Assembly (NCBI RefSeq): GCF_023197165.1
Contig: NZ_JALPRD010000001.1
Location: forward strand, 372,001 to 436,000
Direction of reading: 5' to 3'
Length of the DNA: 64,000 bases
Origin: Sphingopyxis sp. MSC1_008
GTDB lineage: Bacteria > Pseudomonadota > Alphaproteobacteria > Sphingomonadales > Sphingomonadaceae
In this document: positions 53,300 to 63,733 of the stretch, one piece after another
How positions within the stretch are numbered: the stretch's first letter is position 1
Layout of the letters: every line of letters begins with the position of its first letter
Notes under the pieces: generated by a model
What the model was told of the DNA's origin: nothing
Database searches by the model: none
Seen by the model: only the letters and a program-made list of their open reading frames with translations
Program-made: the position numbers and the translations under genes

Positions 53300-53518
53300 A
53301 TGGCACGGCAGCACCCCGAGGAACCGACGCTGGTCGAACTCTCGATCGAAGAGGTCAAGGCGATGGGCAAGCAAGGCATGGCCCATCCCTCGACGCGCCC
53401 CGTGCTGACCGGCGGCGTCGTCGGCGCGATCGCGGGCGCGGTGCTGCCTGTCGTTTCGTGGCCGGTCGGCCTGCTGGCGGGCGCCGCGATCGCGCTTTAC
53501 AGCCGGGTGAAACGCTAG
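53300..53518 (+). CDS. Hypothetical small membrane protein
   Basis: 72 aa. An N-terminal soluble part (EPTLVELSIEEVKAMGKQG) precedes a hydrophobic region (about 36-66, TGGVVGAIAGAVLPVVSW and PVGLLAGAAIALY) ending in a basic tail (SRVKR). No family recognised. Placed between glyA and nrdR with three- to four-base gaps, so it is translated within that operon. Function unknown. Confidence 0.6.
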   Translation: MARQHPEEPTLVELSIEEVKAMGKQGMAHPSTRPVLTGGVVGAIAGAVLPVVSWPVGLLAGAAIALYSRVKR

Positions 53519-53521
53519 CCC

Positions 53522-53986
53522 ATGCGCTGCCCCTATTGCGGCCATGAAGACAGCCAGGTGAAGGACAGCCGTCCGACCGAGGACGGCGCGGCGATTCGGC
53601 GCCGCCGCCAATGCGAGGATTGCGGCGCGCGCTTTACGACCTTCGAACGCATCCAGCTCCGCGAAGTCGGGGTGACCAAGGCCGACGGCCGCCGCGAACC
53701 CTTCGACCGCGAGAAATTGATGCGCAGCATCCAGATCGCGTGCCGCAAGCGCCCGATCGACGGTGCGCGCATCGAACGGCTGGTGTCGGGCATCCAGCGC
53801 CAGCTCGAAACCTCGGGCGAGAGCGAAGTCCAGGCGCAGCAGATCGGCGGCATGGTGATGGAAGCGCTGAAAGGCTTCGATAGCGTCGCCTATATCCGCT
53901 TCGCCAGCGTCTACCGCGAATTTACCGAGGCCAAGGATTTCGAGGAATTCGCGTCGTCGGTGACCGAAGCAGCGCACAAAAATTGA
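53522..53986 (+). CDS. nrdR: Transcriptional repressor NrdR
   Basis: 154 aa. Zinc ribbon with C3, C6, C31 and C34 (RCPYCG, CEDCG) and an ATP-cone domain ([20 protein letters not shown]). Represses ribonucleotide reductase genes by sensing dATP/ATP. Its place after glyA is common in alphaproteobacteria. Confidence 0.96.
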   Translation: MRCPYCGHEDSQVKDSRPTEDGAAIRRRRQCEDCGARFTTFERIQLREVGVTKADGRREPFDREKLMRSIQIACRKRPIDGARIERLVSGIQRQLETSGESEVQAQQIGGMVMEALKGFDSVAYIRFASVYREFTEAKDFEEFASSVTEAAHKN

Positions 53987-54708
53987 GCGCGGCCCCGCCT
54001 CCCGTCATCGTTCTCGTCCGTCCGCAGCTGGGTGAGAATATCGGCAAGGCGGCGCGCGCGATGCTCAATTTCGGGCTGACCGAACTGCGCCTCGTTTCCC
54101 CGCGCGACGGCTGGCCCAACCCCGACGCCGGCCCCGCATCGGCGGGTGCCGACATCGTGCTCGCCGAGGCAAAAGTGTTCGACAGCCTCGCCGATGCGGT
54201 CGCCGACTGCACGACCATCTATGCCACCACCGTGCGCAAGCGCGGCGTGATGAAGCCCGTGCTGACCCCCGAAGCGGCGGCGCGCGAGGTTCATGCCAGC
54301 GCGGGCCGATCGGCCTATGTTTTCGGCGCCGAACGCTCGGGGCTCGAAACCGACGATGTCGCGCTCGCGCACAATATCGTGACTGTGCCGATCAATCCCG
54401 AATTTGCATCGCTCAATCTGGCGCAGGCGGTCATCTTGCTCGCCTATGAATGGTCCAAGGGTGTCGCACTCGCGAGCCCGCCCGAAGTGCCGCTCGACCC
54501 GCCCGCGCCGCACGCCGAACTCGAAGAATTTATCCAGCATCTCACGCGCGATCTCGACGCGAGCGGTTATTTCGTGCCGCCCGAGCGGACCGAGGCGACG
54601 CTGCGCACCTTGCGCACCGCGCTGACCAAGACGGGGTGGTCGCACAATGATATCAGGATGATGCACGGCATCGTGACGGCACTTGGCAGGACGCCCCGAT
54701 CGCGATAA
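53983..54708 (+). CDS. trmJ: tRNA (cytidine/uridine-2'-O)-methyltransferase TrmJ-like
   Basis: 241 aa. SpoU/TrmH (SPOUT) domain: [23 protein letters not shown], then FGAERSGL and [14 protein letters not shown] with the SAM-binding knot. Methylates position 32 of certain tRNAs. Start is TTG 53983, overlapping the nrdR TGA (TTGA), the same arrangement as seen at 39675. Family and length fit; C-terminal part extends past the knot. Confidence 0.88.
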   Translation: MSAAPPPVIVLVRPQLGENIGKAARAMLNFGLTELRLVSPRDGWPNPDAGPASAGADIVLAEAKVFDSLADAVADCTTIYATTVRKRGVMKPVLTPEAAAREVHASAGRSAYVFGAERSGLETDDVALAHNIVTVPINPEFASLNLAQAVILLAYEWSKGVALASPPEVPLDPPAPHAELEEFIQHLTRDLDASGYFVPPERTEATLRTLRTALTKTGWSHNDIRMMHGIVTALGRTPRSR

Positions 54709-54735
54709 CGGGGCGAATCGTCTTGGAGAATATCG

Positions 54736-54963
54736 ATGCTGACTCTCGTTCTTTCCCTTGCGCTCTCCGCGGCAGCCCCCGAAGCGGCCGCGCCGCCCGC
54801 GACCAGCGAAGCGAAACCTGCGAAACCGAAAATGGTGTGCCGTGCGGACAGGAGCTCTGGGTCGCGCCTGAAGAATCGCATCTGCATGACGCAGGAACAA
54901 TGGGACGCGCAGAAAGGCAATATCCAAGACAGCGACGCGATGAGGGGCCGTATCTCCGGCTGA
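54736..54963 (+). CDS. Small secreted two-cysteine protein, copy 1
   Basis: 75 aa. Signal peptide MLTLVLSLALSAAAPEAAA then a Pro/Lys linker with KPAKPKMVCRADRSSGSRL and a second cysteine in NRICMTQEQW. ATG 54736 follows GGAGAA. The KPAKPK-x-VC and S-x4-R-x-C features recur in the next gene, so the two are tandem paralogues. Periplasmic; likely one disulfide. Unknown function. Confidence 0.6.
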   Translation: MLTLVLSLALSAAAPEAAAPPATSEAKPAKPKMVCRADRSSGSRLKNRICMTQEQWDAQKGNIQDSDAMRGRISG

Positions 54964-55076
54964 CAAGGCCGCGTTGACTGGTCAGGCCGATGGCCGGACT
55001 ACCCGCTTCGACGGCCTCTTGGCTGCGGCAGCAAACATCACTAGAAGGCCGCATCCTCCAAGGAGCGAATATCTAT

Positions 55077-55301
55077 ATGATCTCTGCGATACTTTCCCTG
55101 GCCCTTGCCGCAACTTCCGCGAACATGGCTGATGACTTGCCCGCAAAACCCGCAAAGCCCAAAAAGGTCTGCGAAAAGGTTGAAGTGACCGGCAGCACGG
55201 TGCCCAAGCGCGTTTGCCGGACGGTCGTCGAACCCGTGAAGCCGAAAGAAGAGGCGACGCAGGCCGTTGTCGACAAACCGGCGGCCGGCGCTACCAACTA
55301 A
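55077..55301 (+). CDS. Small secreted two-cysteine protein, copy 2
   Basis: 74 aa. Signal peptide ISAILSLALAATSANMA, then DDLPAKPAKPKKVCEKVEV with a second cysteine in PKRVCRTVVEPV and an acidic-basic tail. Shares the linker and two-cysteine spacing with the preceding gene (KPAKPKxVC, then R-x-C), pointing to tandem duplication and divergence. ATG 55077 gives the signal peptide; the ribosome site (AAGGAGCGAAT) is slightly distant. Unknown function. Confidence 0.55.
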   Translation: MISAILSLALAATSANMADDLPAKPAKPKKVCEKVEVTGSTVPKRVCRTVVEPVKPKEEATQAVVDKPAAGATN

Positions 55302-55305
55302 ACGG

Positions 55306-55620
55306 TCAACGATTGGCGCGCAGGCGATCCCATTCGACCGCCTCATAGGCGATCGATTGTTCGACCAGTTCGTTCCACACGGCACGCAGCCGCGCGGACT
55401 CCAGTCCGGCGGCTTCGGCTTCGCGCGCGACATTGTCGAGCACCTCGGCCTTGCGGGCCTCGTCGCGAACGCTCGCCCGGTCGGGCTTGATGCGCGCGGC
55501 GGCGTCCATATAGCCGAAACGGCGGACGAGCAGCGCGACCAGCTCGCGATCGACCTGATCGACCCCGGCGCGGACATCGATCATCGTTTCACACTGTTCG
55601 GGAAGTTTGGCGGACGTCAT
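55306..55620 (-). CDS. Chorismate mutase, second copy
   Basis: 104 aa, all helical. MIDVRAGVDQVDRELVALLVRRFGYMDAAARIKPDRASVRDEARKAEVL shows the catalytic R-x-x-V-D-x-x-D pattern with the arginine-lysine pair, resembling the PchB/AroQ-gamma group with isochorismate lyase similarity. ATG 55620 is the start nearest the family N-terminus. Convergent with the small secreted protein gene. A first AroQ lies at 38702. One may have another role, such as in salicylate metabolism, but this is inference. Confidence 0.75.
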   Translation of the reverse strand: MTSAKLPEQCETMIDVRAGVDQVDRELVALLVRRFGYMDAAARIKPDRASVRDEARKAEVLDNVAREAEAAGLESARLRAVWNELVEQSIAYEAVEWDRLRANR

Positions 55621-55833
55621 GCGCGCTGCCTTTAGCGGCTTTTTTCGCGCTGTCGAGGCATGCCGCCAATTGGCCCCGCAACGCTTGACTTTGCGCCCCT
55701 GCCCGTCTAACCGCGCGCCTTCGCAATGGACCCCGCACCCCGGTGAAGCGGCGGTCGCATATGGCATCTGGCCATATGGTGCGACCCGGGAACCGCCGAA
55801 ATCCTTCGGCACACAGCATATTGGAGACGACAT

Positions 55834-56445
55834 ATGTCGAAGCGCCAGAGCGCCAAGTATAAACTCGACCGCCGGATGGGTGAAAACATCTGGGGTCGCC
55901 CGAAGAGCCCCGTCAACCGCCGCGAATATGGCCCCGGCCAGCATGGTCAGCGCCGCAAGGGCAAGATGTCGGACTTCGGCATCCAGCTCCGCGCGAAGCA
56001 GAAGCTGAAGGGCTATTACGGCGACATCACCGAGAAGCAGTTCAAGAAGAACTATTTCGAAGCGTCGCGTATGAAGGGCGACACCGGCCAGAACCTGATC
56101 GGCCTGCTCGAGCGCCGCCTCGACGCCGTCGTCTACCGCTCGAAGTTCACCCCGACGATCTTCTCGGCGCGCCAGCTCGTCAGCCACGGTCACGTCTATG
56201 TGAACGGCGTGAAGTGCAATGTCGCGAGCCGACTCGTGAAGCCGGGCGACGAAGTCACGCTCGGCAAGAAGGCGCAGGAAATGGCGCTGGTCGCCGAAGC
56301 GCAGAGCCTGCCCGAGCGCGACCTGCCGGAATATCTGTCGGTTGACGGCACCAAGTCGACCTACGTCCGCGTCCCGACGCTCGACGAAGTGCCCTATCCG
56401 GTGAAGATGGAACCGAACCTGGTCGTCGAATTCTATTCGCGCTGA
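55834..56445 (+). CDS. rpsD: 30S ribosomal protein S4
   Basis: 203 aa, complete. [22 protein letters not shown] and the S4 RNA-binding motif ([30 protein letters not shown]). Nucleates 30S assembly. It stands alone with its own promoter region in the 210-base gap upstream and a terminator after it. Confidence 0.98.
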   Translation: MSKRQSAKYKLDRRMGENIWGRPKSPVNRREYGPGQHGQRRKGKMSDFGIQLRAKQKLKGYYGDITEKQFKKNYFEASRMKGDTGQNLIGLLERRLDAVVYRSKFTPTIFSARQLVSHGHVYVNGVKCNVASRLVKPGDEVTLGKKAQEMALVAEAQSLPERDLPEYLSVDGTKSTYVRVPTLDEVPYPVKMEPNLVVEFYSR

Positions 56446-56465
56446 TCGCGTTCGCTATCGAATTC

Positions 56466-56498
56466 AAAGGGGCGGTCCGGAAACGGGCCGCCCCTTTT
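56466..56498. terminator. Rho-independent terminator after rpsD
   Basis: AAAGGGGCGGTCCG and GGGCCGCCCCTTTT form a long stem with a short loop and T-run, 21 bases after the rpsD stop. It can serve the convergent S9 peptidase gene too. Confidence 0.85.
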
Positions 56499-56502
56499 CG
56501 TT

Positions 56503-58488
56503 TCAGTGCGGCAGGAAAGCCGAAATCTTGCGCAGCATGTCGCTGCGCGCCTCGCCGGTTTCGAGACTATGTGCGAGTTCGGGATATTCGATCAGCTCGA
56601 CGCGCTTGCCCTTCCCCTCTAGCGCGCGCTTCATTGTCCGCGATTGCGAGATGTCGACATTCTGGTCGAAACTGCCGTGGAACATCAGCACGGGAACCTT
56701 GATCGCATCGGCATTTTGCGCAGGCGATCCTTCGCGAATGTGCGGGCCCGAACCGATAAACCGGGCGCTGATCCGCGCCGCGCCGGTGCGCGATTCCTCA
56801 TCCTTCAGCTGCTGCAGGTCGGTGACGGGGGCAATCGCGACGATCGCCTTGAACAAGTCGGGCGCGAGCACGCCCGATTGCAGCGCCGCATAACCGCCAT
56901 AGGACCAGCCGACGATCGAGAGCCTGGCCGGGTCGGCCCCCTGGCTGGAAACCAGCCAGCGGCCGCCATCGGCGATATCGCCAACCGCAATCCGCCATGA
57001 CTGAAACCCGTTGTTCTGATACCATTGGTCGCCATAGCCCGACGACCCGCGATAATTCGGCTGGAGCACCGCATAACCGCTTTGCGCAAAATATTGCGCA
57101 AGCCAGTCGAACCCCCATTCGTCGCGCGCCGATGGCCCGCCGTGCGGCATCACGATCGCGGGCACCCCCTTGGCATCCTTGCGCCCCGGCGGCAACGTGA
57201 GATAGCCCGGCACCATCGTACCGTCGGCCGCGGGATAATTCACCGCCTTCACGGGCGACAAGGTCGTATCGGCCAGTTGTTCGCGCGATGCGAGAAGCGG
57301 ACGCAATTCCTGTGCCTTGGGATTGAACAGATAATAGGCGCCAGGGTCGGTGTCCGATTCCGCACGAACCAGATAGCGGCTCTCATCCGCCGAGGCGTCG
57401 ACGATCACGACCTGCTTGCCCCCGAGCGCCTTCGAAAGCGCGCTCGTCATTTTGGCGAGAGGCGCATCGGTCATCACCGCCTCGCGCCGATCGGTCGCGT
57501 AGGACACCCCGACAATCCGTCCGTTACGGCCGATGCGTATGACGCCGTCAACGTCGACATCGGGGTGCGTATATATGGTCGAAATGGCACCGCTGCCGTC
57601 GAGCGCCATCGCAAGCACCGCCTTGCGTCCATCGATCTTGCCGAAACCGAAAACACGATCGGTTGCGGGATCGATCGCCGTCGGCCAGAATCCATCTTCG
57701 GCGACGATGTCCGATTGGGAGAGCGACTTCCACGCGTCGCCATCCTTTGACCGATAGAAGAAGCGGATGATCGGATCGAGCTGGCCGGTGGTGCTCGAAT
57801 AGCCCTGGCTTGCCATCACGCGGACGTTGCCGTGCCCATCGGACAGGTAAAAAACGGCATCGCGATTGGGCGCCTGGACGCGGCGCGCCATCCCGCTGAC
57901 AGAATCGATCCGATCGACCCCGAGACCCTCGGCGCTGCTGGCGATGCGCGTTCCAGTGTTATTCTCCGGCACATAGCTGCGTGTCATCAGCAGTGATCCG
58001 TTATCCGACGCTGACCAGTCGATCACGCTGCCGCCCCGGAAATCGGAATAGAGCGAACGGTCGTTCCGGCGTTTGCTGAGAACGCGTAGATTGGCTCCTG
58101 TCGCATCGACCGCGACGATGTTCGTCGCCGCCATAATATATCCCCGAACATCATCGCGCATGAAAGTCTGGCACGCGAGTCGCACATTGGTCACCCAGCC
58201 GCACCAGCTCAGATTGCCGCCGGCACCCCCGTCGCTCGACAGGATCTGACGCGGCGTGGCACCGGCGGCCGTATCGACAACGAAAAGCCGGCGCTCGCGT
58301 TTGACGCCCTGTTCGACGAATGCGAGATGGTTCCCGTCGGGCGACAGGCTGACGTCGAGGATCGATTCGAGCGCGCCGAAGCGCGCGGCATTATCTTTTT
58401 CCTGCGCCTGAGCTGCGAAAAATGGCGACACCATCGTCACCAAGGCAAAAACAGACGCGCTGCGCCCAAGCCATTTCACTGAAATCAT
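56503..58488 (-). CDS. S9 family prolyl oligopeptidase-type peptidase
   Basis: 661 aa. Signal peptide (to FFAAQAQ, about 28), a WD/beta-propeller region (about 35-410), and an alpha/beta hydrolase domain with catalytic S529 (GWSYGGYAAL), D608 (HGSFDQNVD) and H640 (ELAHSLE). Periplasmic serine peptidase, DPP/ACPH-like. Convergent with rpsD and divergent from the M28 peptidase, with which it forms a peptidase pair. Confidence 0.92.
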   Translation of the reverse strand: MISVKWLGRSASVFALVTMVSPFFAAQAQEKDNAARFGALESILDVSLSPDGNHLAFVEQGVKRERRLFVVDTAAGATPRQILSSDGGAGGNLSWCGWVTNVRLACQTFMRDDVRGYIMAATNIVAVDATGANLRVLSKRRNDRSLYSDFRGGSVIDWSASDNGSLLMTRSYVPENNTGTRIASSAEGLGVDRIDSVSGMARRVQAPNRDAVFYLSDGHGNVRVMASQGYSSTTGQLDPIIRFFYRSKDGDAWKSLSQSDIVAEDGFWPTAIDPATDRVFGFGKIDGRKAVLAMALDGSGAISTIYTHPDVDVDGVIRIGRNGRIVGVSYATDRREAVMTDAPLAKMTSALSKALGGKQVVIVDASADESRYLVRAESDTDPGAYYLFNPKAQELRPLLASREQLADTTLSPVKAVNYPAADGTMVPGYLTLPPGRKDAKGVPAIVMPHGGPSARDEWGFDWLAQYFAQSGYAVLQPNYRGSSGYGDQWYQNNGFQSWRIAVGDIADGGRWLVSSQGADPARLSIVGWSYGGYAALQSGVLAPDLFKAIVAIAPVTDLQQLKDEESRTGAARISARFIGSGPHIREGSPAQNADAIKVPVLMFHGSFDQNVDISQSRTMKRALEGKGKRVELIEYPELAHSLETGEARSDMLRKISAFLPH

Positions 58489-58657
58489 TGTACTCCCCCG
58501 GTATTTCCACCTCGCTCAACCTGCCCATGGCGACGCAATTATCAAGCGGATTCATGACCATAATTGCATGATTCCGTACGCGCGCCCCGCCTTGCATCGC
58601 AGCGCCCCGGCTGGCACAAGCCCGTTCGTCGCAAATGAAACTTTCCGAGGAATTTCC

Positions 58658-60340
58658 ATGCTTCGTTTCCCCCGAACGACCGCAGCCTTCGCGGTTCTCC
58701 TGACCGTTGCCGCGTGCAACACATCCGACAAGGCCGCGACTTCGGCCACCGCCATTCCCGACGTCCAGATCCCCGAACTGTCGCTCGCGACGCTTCAGGA
58801 AGTGACGAAGGAATTGTCGTCGGACGCCTATGAAGGCCGCGCTCCCGGCACCCCGGGCGAGGAAAAGACCGTCGCCTATATCATCAAGAAATACGAGGAA
58901 GCGGGGCTGAAGCCCGGCAACAACGGCAAGTGGACGCAGGACGTGCCGCTGGTCGAGATCACCGCGAAGAATGCGACGCCGCTCACCTTCACCGGCGGCA
59001 AGACGCCGGTCACCGCGCAATATGCGAAGGATTATGTCGCGTTCAGCTATCGCGTCCAGCCCAAGACCGCGGTCAAGGACAGCGACGTCGTCTTCGTCGG
59101 TTACGGCATCAACGCCCCCGAAAAGGGCTGGAACGACTATGCCGGGCTCGACGTGAGCGGGAAGACCGTCGTCGTCCTCGTCAACGATCCCGACTGGCAG
59201 ACCAAGGAAGCCAAGGGCGAATTCAACGGCCGCGCGATGACCTATTATGGCCGCTGGTCATACAAATATGAGGAAGCCGCACGCCAGGGCGCCGCGGCGG
59301 TGCTGATCGTCCACGACACCGAGCCCGCCGCTTACGGCTGGAACGTCGTCGAATCGAGCAACACCGGCACCAATTACCTCGCCGAAACCAAGGACGGCGG
59401 GGCGAAGGAAACGCTCGCCAACGGCTGGATCCAGCTTCCGAAGGCGAAGGAGCTCTTCGCGAGCGCCGGGCAGGATTTCGACAAGCTGCGTGCCGACGCG
59501 GGCAAGAAGGGGTTCAAGCCCGTCGCGCTGACCGGCGTGAAGGCAAACTTCAGCTTCGACAACGCGATTTCGAAGAAGATGTCGCGCAACGTCATCGGCG
59601 TGCTGCCGGGCGCCAAGCGCCCCGACGAATATGTGCTGTACACCGGCCATTGGGATCACCTCGGCCGCTGCACGCGCGTGGGTGGCGACGATATCTGCAA
59701 CGGCGCGGTCGACAATGCGAGCGGCATCGCGGGCCTCGTGACGCTGGCGCAAGCCTTCCACAAGGCGGGCGCACCCGATCGCAGCATCGTCTTCCTTGCC
59801 GTCACCGCCGAGGAATCGGGCCTGCTCGGTTCGAAATATTACGCCGAAAACCCGATCTTCCCGCTCGCGCAGACGGTCGGCGGCGTGAACATGGACGCGC
59901 TGAACGCAATCGGCCCGGCGAAGGACATCGTCGTCGTCGGCCGCGGCAAGTCCGAACTCGACGCCTATGTCGCCAAGCTCGCCGAGATGGAAAAGCGCGT
60001 CATCAAGGACGAACCGACTCCAGAGAAGGGCTTCTATTACCGTTCGGATCACTTCAGCTTCGCCAAGCTCGGTGTGCCGATGTTCAACTTTGGCAGCGGC
60101 GACGATCTGGTCGAAGGCGGAGTCGAAGCCGGCAAGAAGGCGGCGGAAGATTATGAAAAGAACCGCTATCACGCACCCGGCGACGAATATGAGGCGATCA
60201 CCAACTGGGGCGGCATGATGTCCGACCTGCGCCTTTATTACGCCGCAGGTCGCATGCTCGCGATGACCGACGCATGGCCGAACTGGAACGAGGGCGACGA
60301 ATTCCGCGCCGCCCGCGACAAGTCGCGCGCCGGCAAATAA
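58658..60340 (+). CDS. M28 family aminopeptidase lipoprotein
   Basis: 560 aa. Lipobox TVAAC (C20), so anchored in the envelope. PA domain insert (about 150-290, DVVFVGYGINAPEKGWNDYAG), then M28 catalytic part with zinc ligands in YTGHWDHLG, VDNASGIAGL and EESGLLGS. ATG 58658 preceded by CCGAGGAA. Likely aminopeptidase. Divergent from the S9 peptidase, suggesting shared use in peptide degradation. Confidence 0.92.
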   Translation: MLRFPRTTAAFAVLLTVAACNTSDKAATSATAIPDVQIPELSLATLQEVTKELSSDAYEGRAPGTPGEEKTVAYIIKKYEEAGLKPGNNGKWTQDVPLVEITAKNATPLTFTGGKTPVTAQYAKDYVAFSYRVQPKTAVKDSDVVFVGYGINAPEKGWNDYAGLDVSGKTVVVLVNDPDWQTKEAKGEFNGRAMTYYGRWSYKYEEAARQGAAAVLIVHDTEPAAYGWNVVESSNTGTNYLAETKDGGAKETLANGWIQLPKAKELFASAGQDFDKLRADAGKKGFKPVALTGVKANFSFDNAISKKMSRNVIGVLPGAKRPDEYVLYTGHWDHLGRCTRVGGDDICNGAVDNASGIAGLVTLAQAFHKAGAPDRSIVFLAVTAEESGLLGSKYYAENPIFPLAQTVGGVNMDALNAIGPAKDIVVVGRGKSELDAYVAKLAEMEKRVIKDEPTPEKGFYYRSDHFSFAKLGVPMFNFGSGDDLVEGGVEAGKKAAEDYEKNRYHAPGDEYEAITNWGGMMSDLRLYYAAGRMLAMTDAWPNWNEGDEFRAARDKSRAGK

Positions 60341-60358
60341 GCGAAAGAGTGCGCGCCC

Positions 60359-61342
60359 ATGACGCTGAAAATGCCTGCCGAATGGGCGCCGCACGAAGCG
60401 GTCTGGATCGGCTTCCCGCACCTCGCCGAAGAATGGGCAGGTGCGATCGATGAAGGGCGGCGCGACGTCGCCGCCTTCGCCAACGCCGTCCATGACAGTG
60501 GCCGCGGCGAAGCGGTGCGGCTGGTGGTCAACGACGCACGGCAGGCGGATATCGCCGCCGCGCTCGTCGATCCGGGCGTACGCATCCTGATCCAGCCCTT
60601 GGGCGACATCTGGCTGCGCGATACCGGGCCGATCATTGCCGGCACCGGCGCGGCACGCCGCGCACGCAATTTCGAATTCAACTGGTGGGGCGAGAAGTTC
60701 GTCATGCCGGGCGATCGGGAAGTCGGCGCGGCGCTTGCGCAGGCCAGCGGCCTGCCGGTCGACGATCAGGACTGGGTGCTCGAGGGCGGCGGGATCGACG
60801 TCGACGGCACGGGGCTGTGCGTCACGACCGAGGAATGCCTGCTCAACACGAACCGCAATCCGACGCTGACGCGCGAAGACATTGCGGTCCGGCTCCGCCA
60901 GTCGCTCGGGATCGACCGGCTGCTGTGGCTCGGCAACGGGCTGGTCGGCGATCATACCGACGGCCATGTCGACAATCTCGCGCGCTTCGTCGGCGAAGGA
61001 CGCCTCGCGCTGCCCGTCACGGCGGGCGAGGATGATCCCAACGCGCATATCTATGCCGATGCGCGCGCACGCACCGCGGCATTCGGCGGGGTCGAGATCG
61101 TCGACCTGCCCTCGCCCGGCCGCGTCGAGATCGACGGCGAGATCGCGGCGGCGAGCTATATGAACTTCTATATCGGCAACAGCGTCGTGGTCGTGCCGAC
61201 CTATGGCGTCGCCAACGATCAGGCCGCGGTCGATACGCTCGCCGCGCTGTTCCCCGATCGCCGCGCCGTCGGCGTGCCCGCGCGCGGCATCATTGTCGGC
61301 GGAGGCAGCTTCCATTGCTCGAGCCAGCAGCTTCCATCCTAG
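60359..61342 (+). CDS. aguA: Agmatine deiminase
   Basis: 327 aa. GDIWLRDTGP, EGGGIDVDG, HTDGHVDN and catalytic C320 (GGGSFHCSSQQLP) match the peptidylarginine deiminase-like agmatine deiminase. Converts agmatine to N-carbamoylputrescine. The next gene encodes the amidase for the next step, 57 bases downstream. Complete active site. Confidence 0.95.
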   Translation: MTLKMPAEWAPHEAVWIGFPHLAEEWAGAIDEGRRDVAAFANAVHDSGRGEAVRLVVNDARQADIAAALVDPGVRILIQPLGDIWLRDTGPIIAGTGAARRARNFEFNWWGEKFVMPGDREVGAALAQASGLPVDDQDWVLEGGGIDVDGTGLCVTTEECLLNTNRNPTLTREDIAVRLRQSLGIDRLLWLGNGLVGDHTDGHVDNLARFVGEGRLALPVTAGEDDPNAHIYADARARTAAFGGVEIVDLPSPGRVEIDGEIAAASYMNFYIGNSVVVVPTYGVANDQAAVDTLAALFPDRRAVGVPARGIIVGGGSFHCSSQQLPS

Positions 61343-61399
61343 TATCGGGCGCAAAGCCCCTTATATTCCGGCTCGATTCGAGCCATCACGGACCCGCCC

Positions 61400-62251
<852 letters not shown>

Positions 62252-62270
62252 CAAAAAACTGGGGCGAAGC

Positions 62271-62912
62271 ATGGAATTACCCGACGATATTTTCACCGAG
62301 CCTGAGGATGTCGATCCCGAGACGCTCGCGAATCTCGGCCCGCTCCGCCGCCTCGCCGGTATCTGGGAGGGGCAGCGCGGGGTCGATATCAACCCCAAGG
62401 CCGACGGCCCCGAGACGCGTCAATATTATGAGCGGATCGAGATGCAGCCGATCGACCCGCAGGCGAACGGGCCGCAGCTATTTTACGGGCTGCGTTACCA
62501 TTTGCACGTCAACACACGCGAAGAGGACATCGCCTTCCATGATCAGGTCGGTTACTGGCTCTATGAAGCCGCGACCGGTCTGATCCTTCAGACGCTGGCG
62601 ATCCCGCGCGGCCAGATCGCGATTGCGGCGGGACATGCCGAGCCCGACGCGAAACAGCTGGTGCTGAAAGCGACGCGCGGCCAGACCGACTATGGCATTT
62701 GTTCGACGACCTTCCTCGAGCTCGCCTTTCGGACCGACAGCTATCAGATTACGGTCGATTTCCATGACGATGGATCGTGGAGCTATGTTTCGGACACGAC
62801 GCTGATCGTCAAAGGCCAGCGCGATCCCTTCCTCCATCGCGACCGCAACACGCTGACGAAGATCGCCGAACCCGACCTCAATCCCTGGGCCAAGATCGCC
62901 CGCGGCGGCTAG
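62271..62912 (+). CDS. Nitrobindin-like / FABP family heme-binding protein
   Basis: 213 aa. A beta-barrel protein of the THAP4/nitrobindin type: LRRLAGIWEGQRGVDINPKADG, YYERIEMQPIDP, GLRYHLHVN, and FHDQVGYWLYE, then ILQTLAIPRG. Members bind heme or fatty acids. The gene starts 20 bases after aguB and may be co-transcribed. Axial histidine not assigned. Role here is unknown. Confidence 0.75.
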   Translation: MELPDDIFTEPEDVDPETLANLGPLRRLAGIWEGQRGVDINPKADGPETRQYYERIEMQPIDPQANGPQLFYGLRYHLHVNTREEDIAFHDQVGYWLYEAATGLILQTLAIPRGQIAIAAGHAEPDAKQLVLKATRGQTDYGICSTTFLELAFRTDSYQITVDFHDDGSWSYVSDTTLIVKGQRDPFLHRDRNTLTKIAEPDLNPWAKIARGG

Positions 62913-62937
62913 GATCAGGACTCGCTAATTTCCTCTC

Positions 62938-63089
62938 GTCATTCCCGCAAAGGCGGGAATCCCGCTATTCACCGCTGCGGCGACGGGGTTTCGAAAGCTC
63001 TTTGCGTCTTTGCGCGAACAAGAAAATCCCGCGCAAAGAACGCAAAGAAGAAGGAAAAAGCGGGATTCCCGCCTTCGCGGGAATGATGA
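62938..63089. repeat. Inverted repeat, CATTCCCGC family
   Basis: Arms CGTCATTCCCGCAAAGGCGG (62938-62957) and GCGGGATTCCCGCCTTCGCG (63061-63080), with their flanks, enclose about 93 bases; each arm has local symmetry. Between convergent genes, and probably also acts as a terminator. Related to the element at 30239. Confidence 0.75.
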
Positions 63090-63112
63090 AATTTAATATG
63101 CCCTGACCCCGG

Positions 63113-63733
63113 TCAGCTTTCGAAGCGGTGGATGCTTTCGAGGTCGGCGCGATCGAGCGGCTGCGTCAGCCACAGGCCGCCGCGCCCGGCGCGCGACCAG
63201 CGGACGATCGCGCGGCGCTTGACCCCGCCCGCGAGCACCAGATCGAATTCCTTGCCGACCTCCAGATGACCGTCGTGGATGAAGCCGGCGCCGTTTTGCG
63301 ACAGGTCGACCAGTTCGATGTTCGTCGTGCTTTCGTCGGTGACCGCCTTCGCCTGCGTGCTCACCGGCAGCCGCGGCTGGCGATAGCCCGTGGCGCGCTG
63401 TTCGGCCGCCAATTGCTTGAGCACGTCGGCGACATCGACTTCCTTGTCGAACGCCACGCCGCACCGCCCCGCGTCGGACCACACGACTTCACCGCGGATC
63501 GCAACGGTATCCGACAGCGCGATCTCCAGCTTTTCGCCGACCGCGACCGGAACGTCGGCCGCAAGCATCATACCCTTGTCGGAAATATTCCGAACCCGCC
63601 ACAAACCCGCATCGCCATTGCGCATCACCTTGGCGATCCGCCAGACCGTGCGATAGCGGTCACCGCCACGACGATCGCCGTCGGTTCCGCTTTGCTGCTC
63701 CTCCACCGGATCGGAGAGGCGACGTTGGTTCAT
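63113..63733 (-). CDS. Two-domain PilZ protein
   Basis: 206 aa with two PilZ-like segments: residues 24-105 beginning RRGGDRYRT and including VRNISDKGMMLAA, and residues 115-200 with VDLSQNGAGFIHDG. RxxxR and the D/N-x-S-x-x-G motif for cyclic-di-GMP are partly present in the first domain (RRGGDRYR, NISDKG); in the second only the DLSQNG part is clear. Cytoplasmic regulator, likely of motility, adhesion or envelope. Convergent with the nitrobindin gene. Confidence 0.8.
   Translation of the reverse strand: MNQRRLSDPVEEQQSGTDGDRRGGDRYRTVWRIAKVMRNGDAGLWRVRNISDKGMMLAADVPVAVGEKLEIALSDTVAIRGEVVWSDAGRCGVAFDKEVDVADVLKQLAAEQRATGYRQPRLPVSTQAKAVTDESTTNIELVDLSQNGAGFIHDGHLEVGKEFDLVLAGGVKRRAIVRWSRAGRGGLWLTQPLDRADLESIHRFES

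Noticed and set aside
59258-61354. 698-residue open frame on the minus strand
   Set aside because: Antisense to the M28 peptidase and aguA, both well supported.
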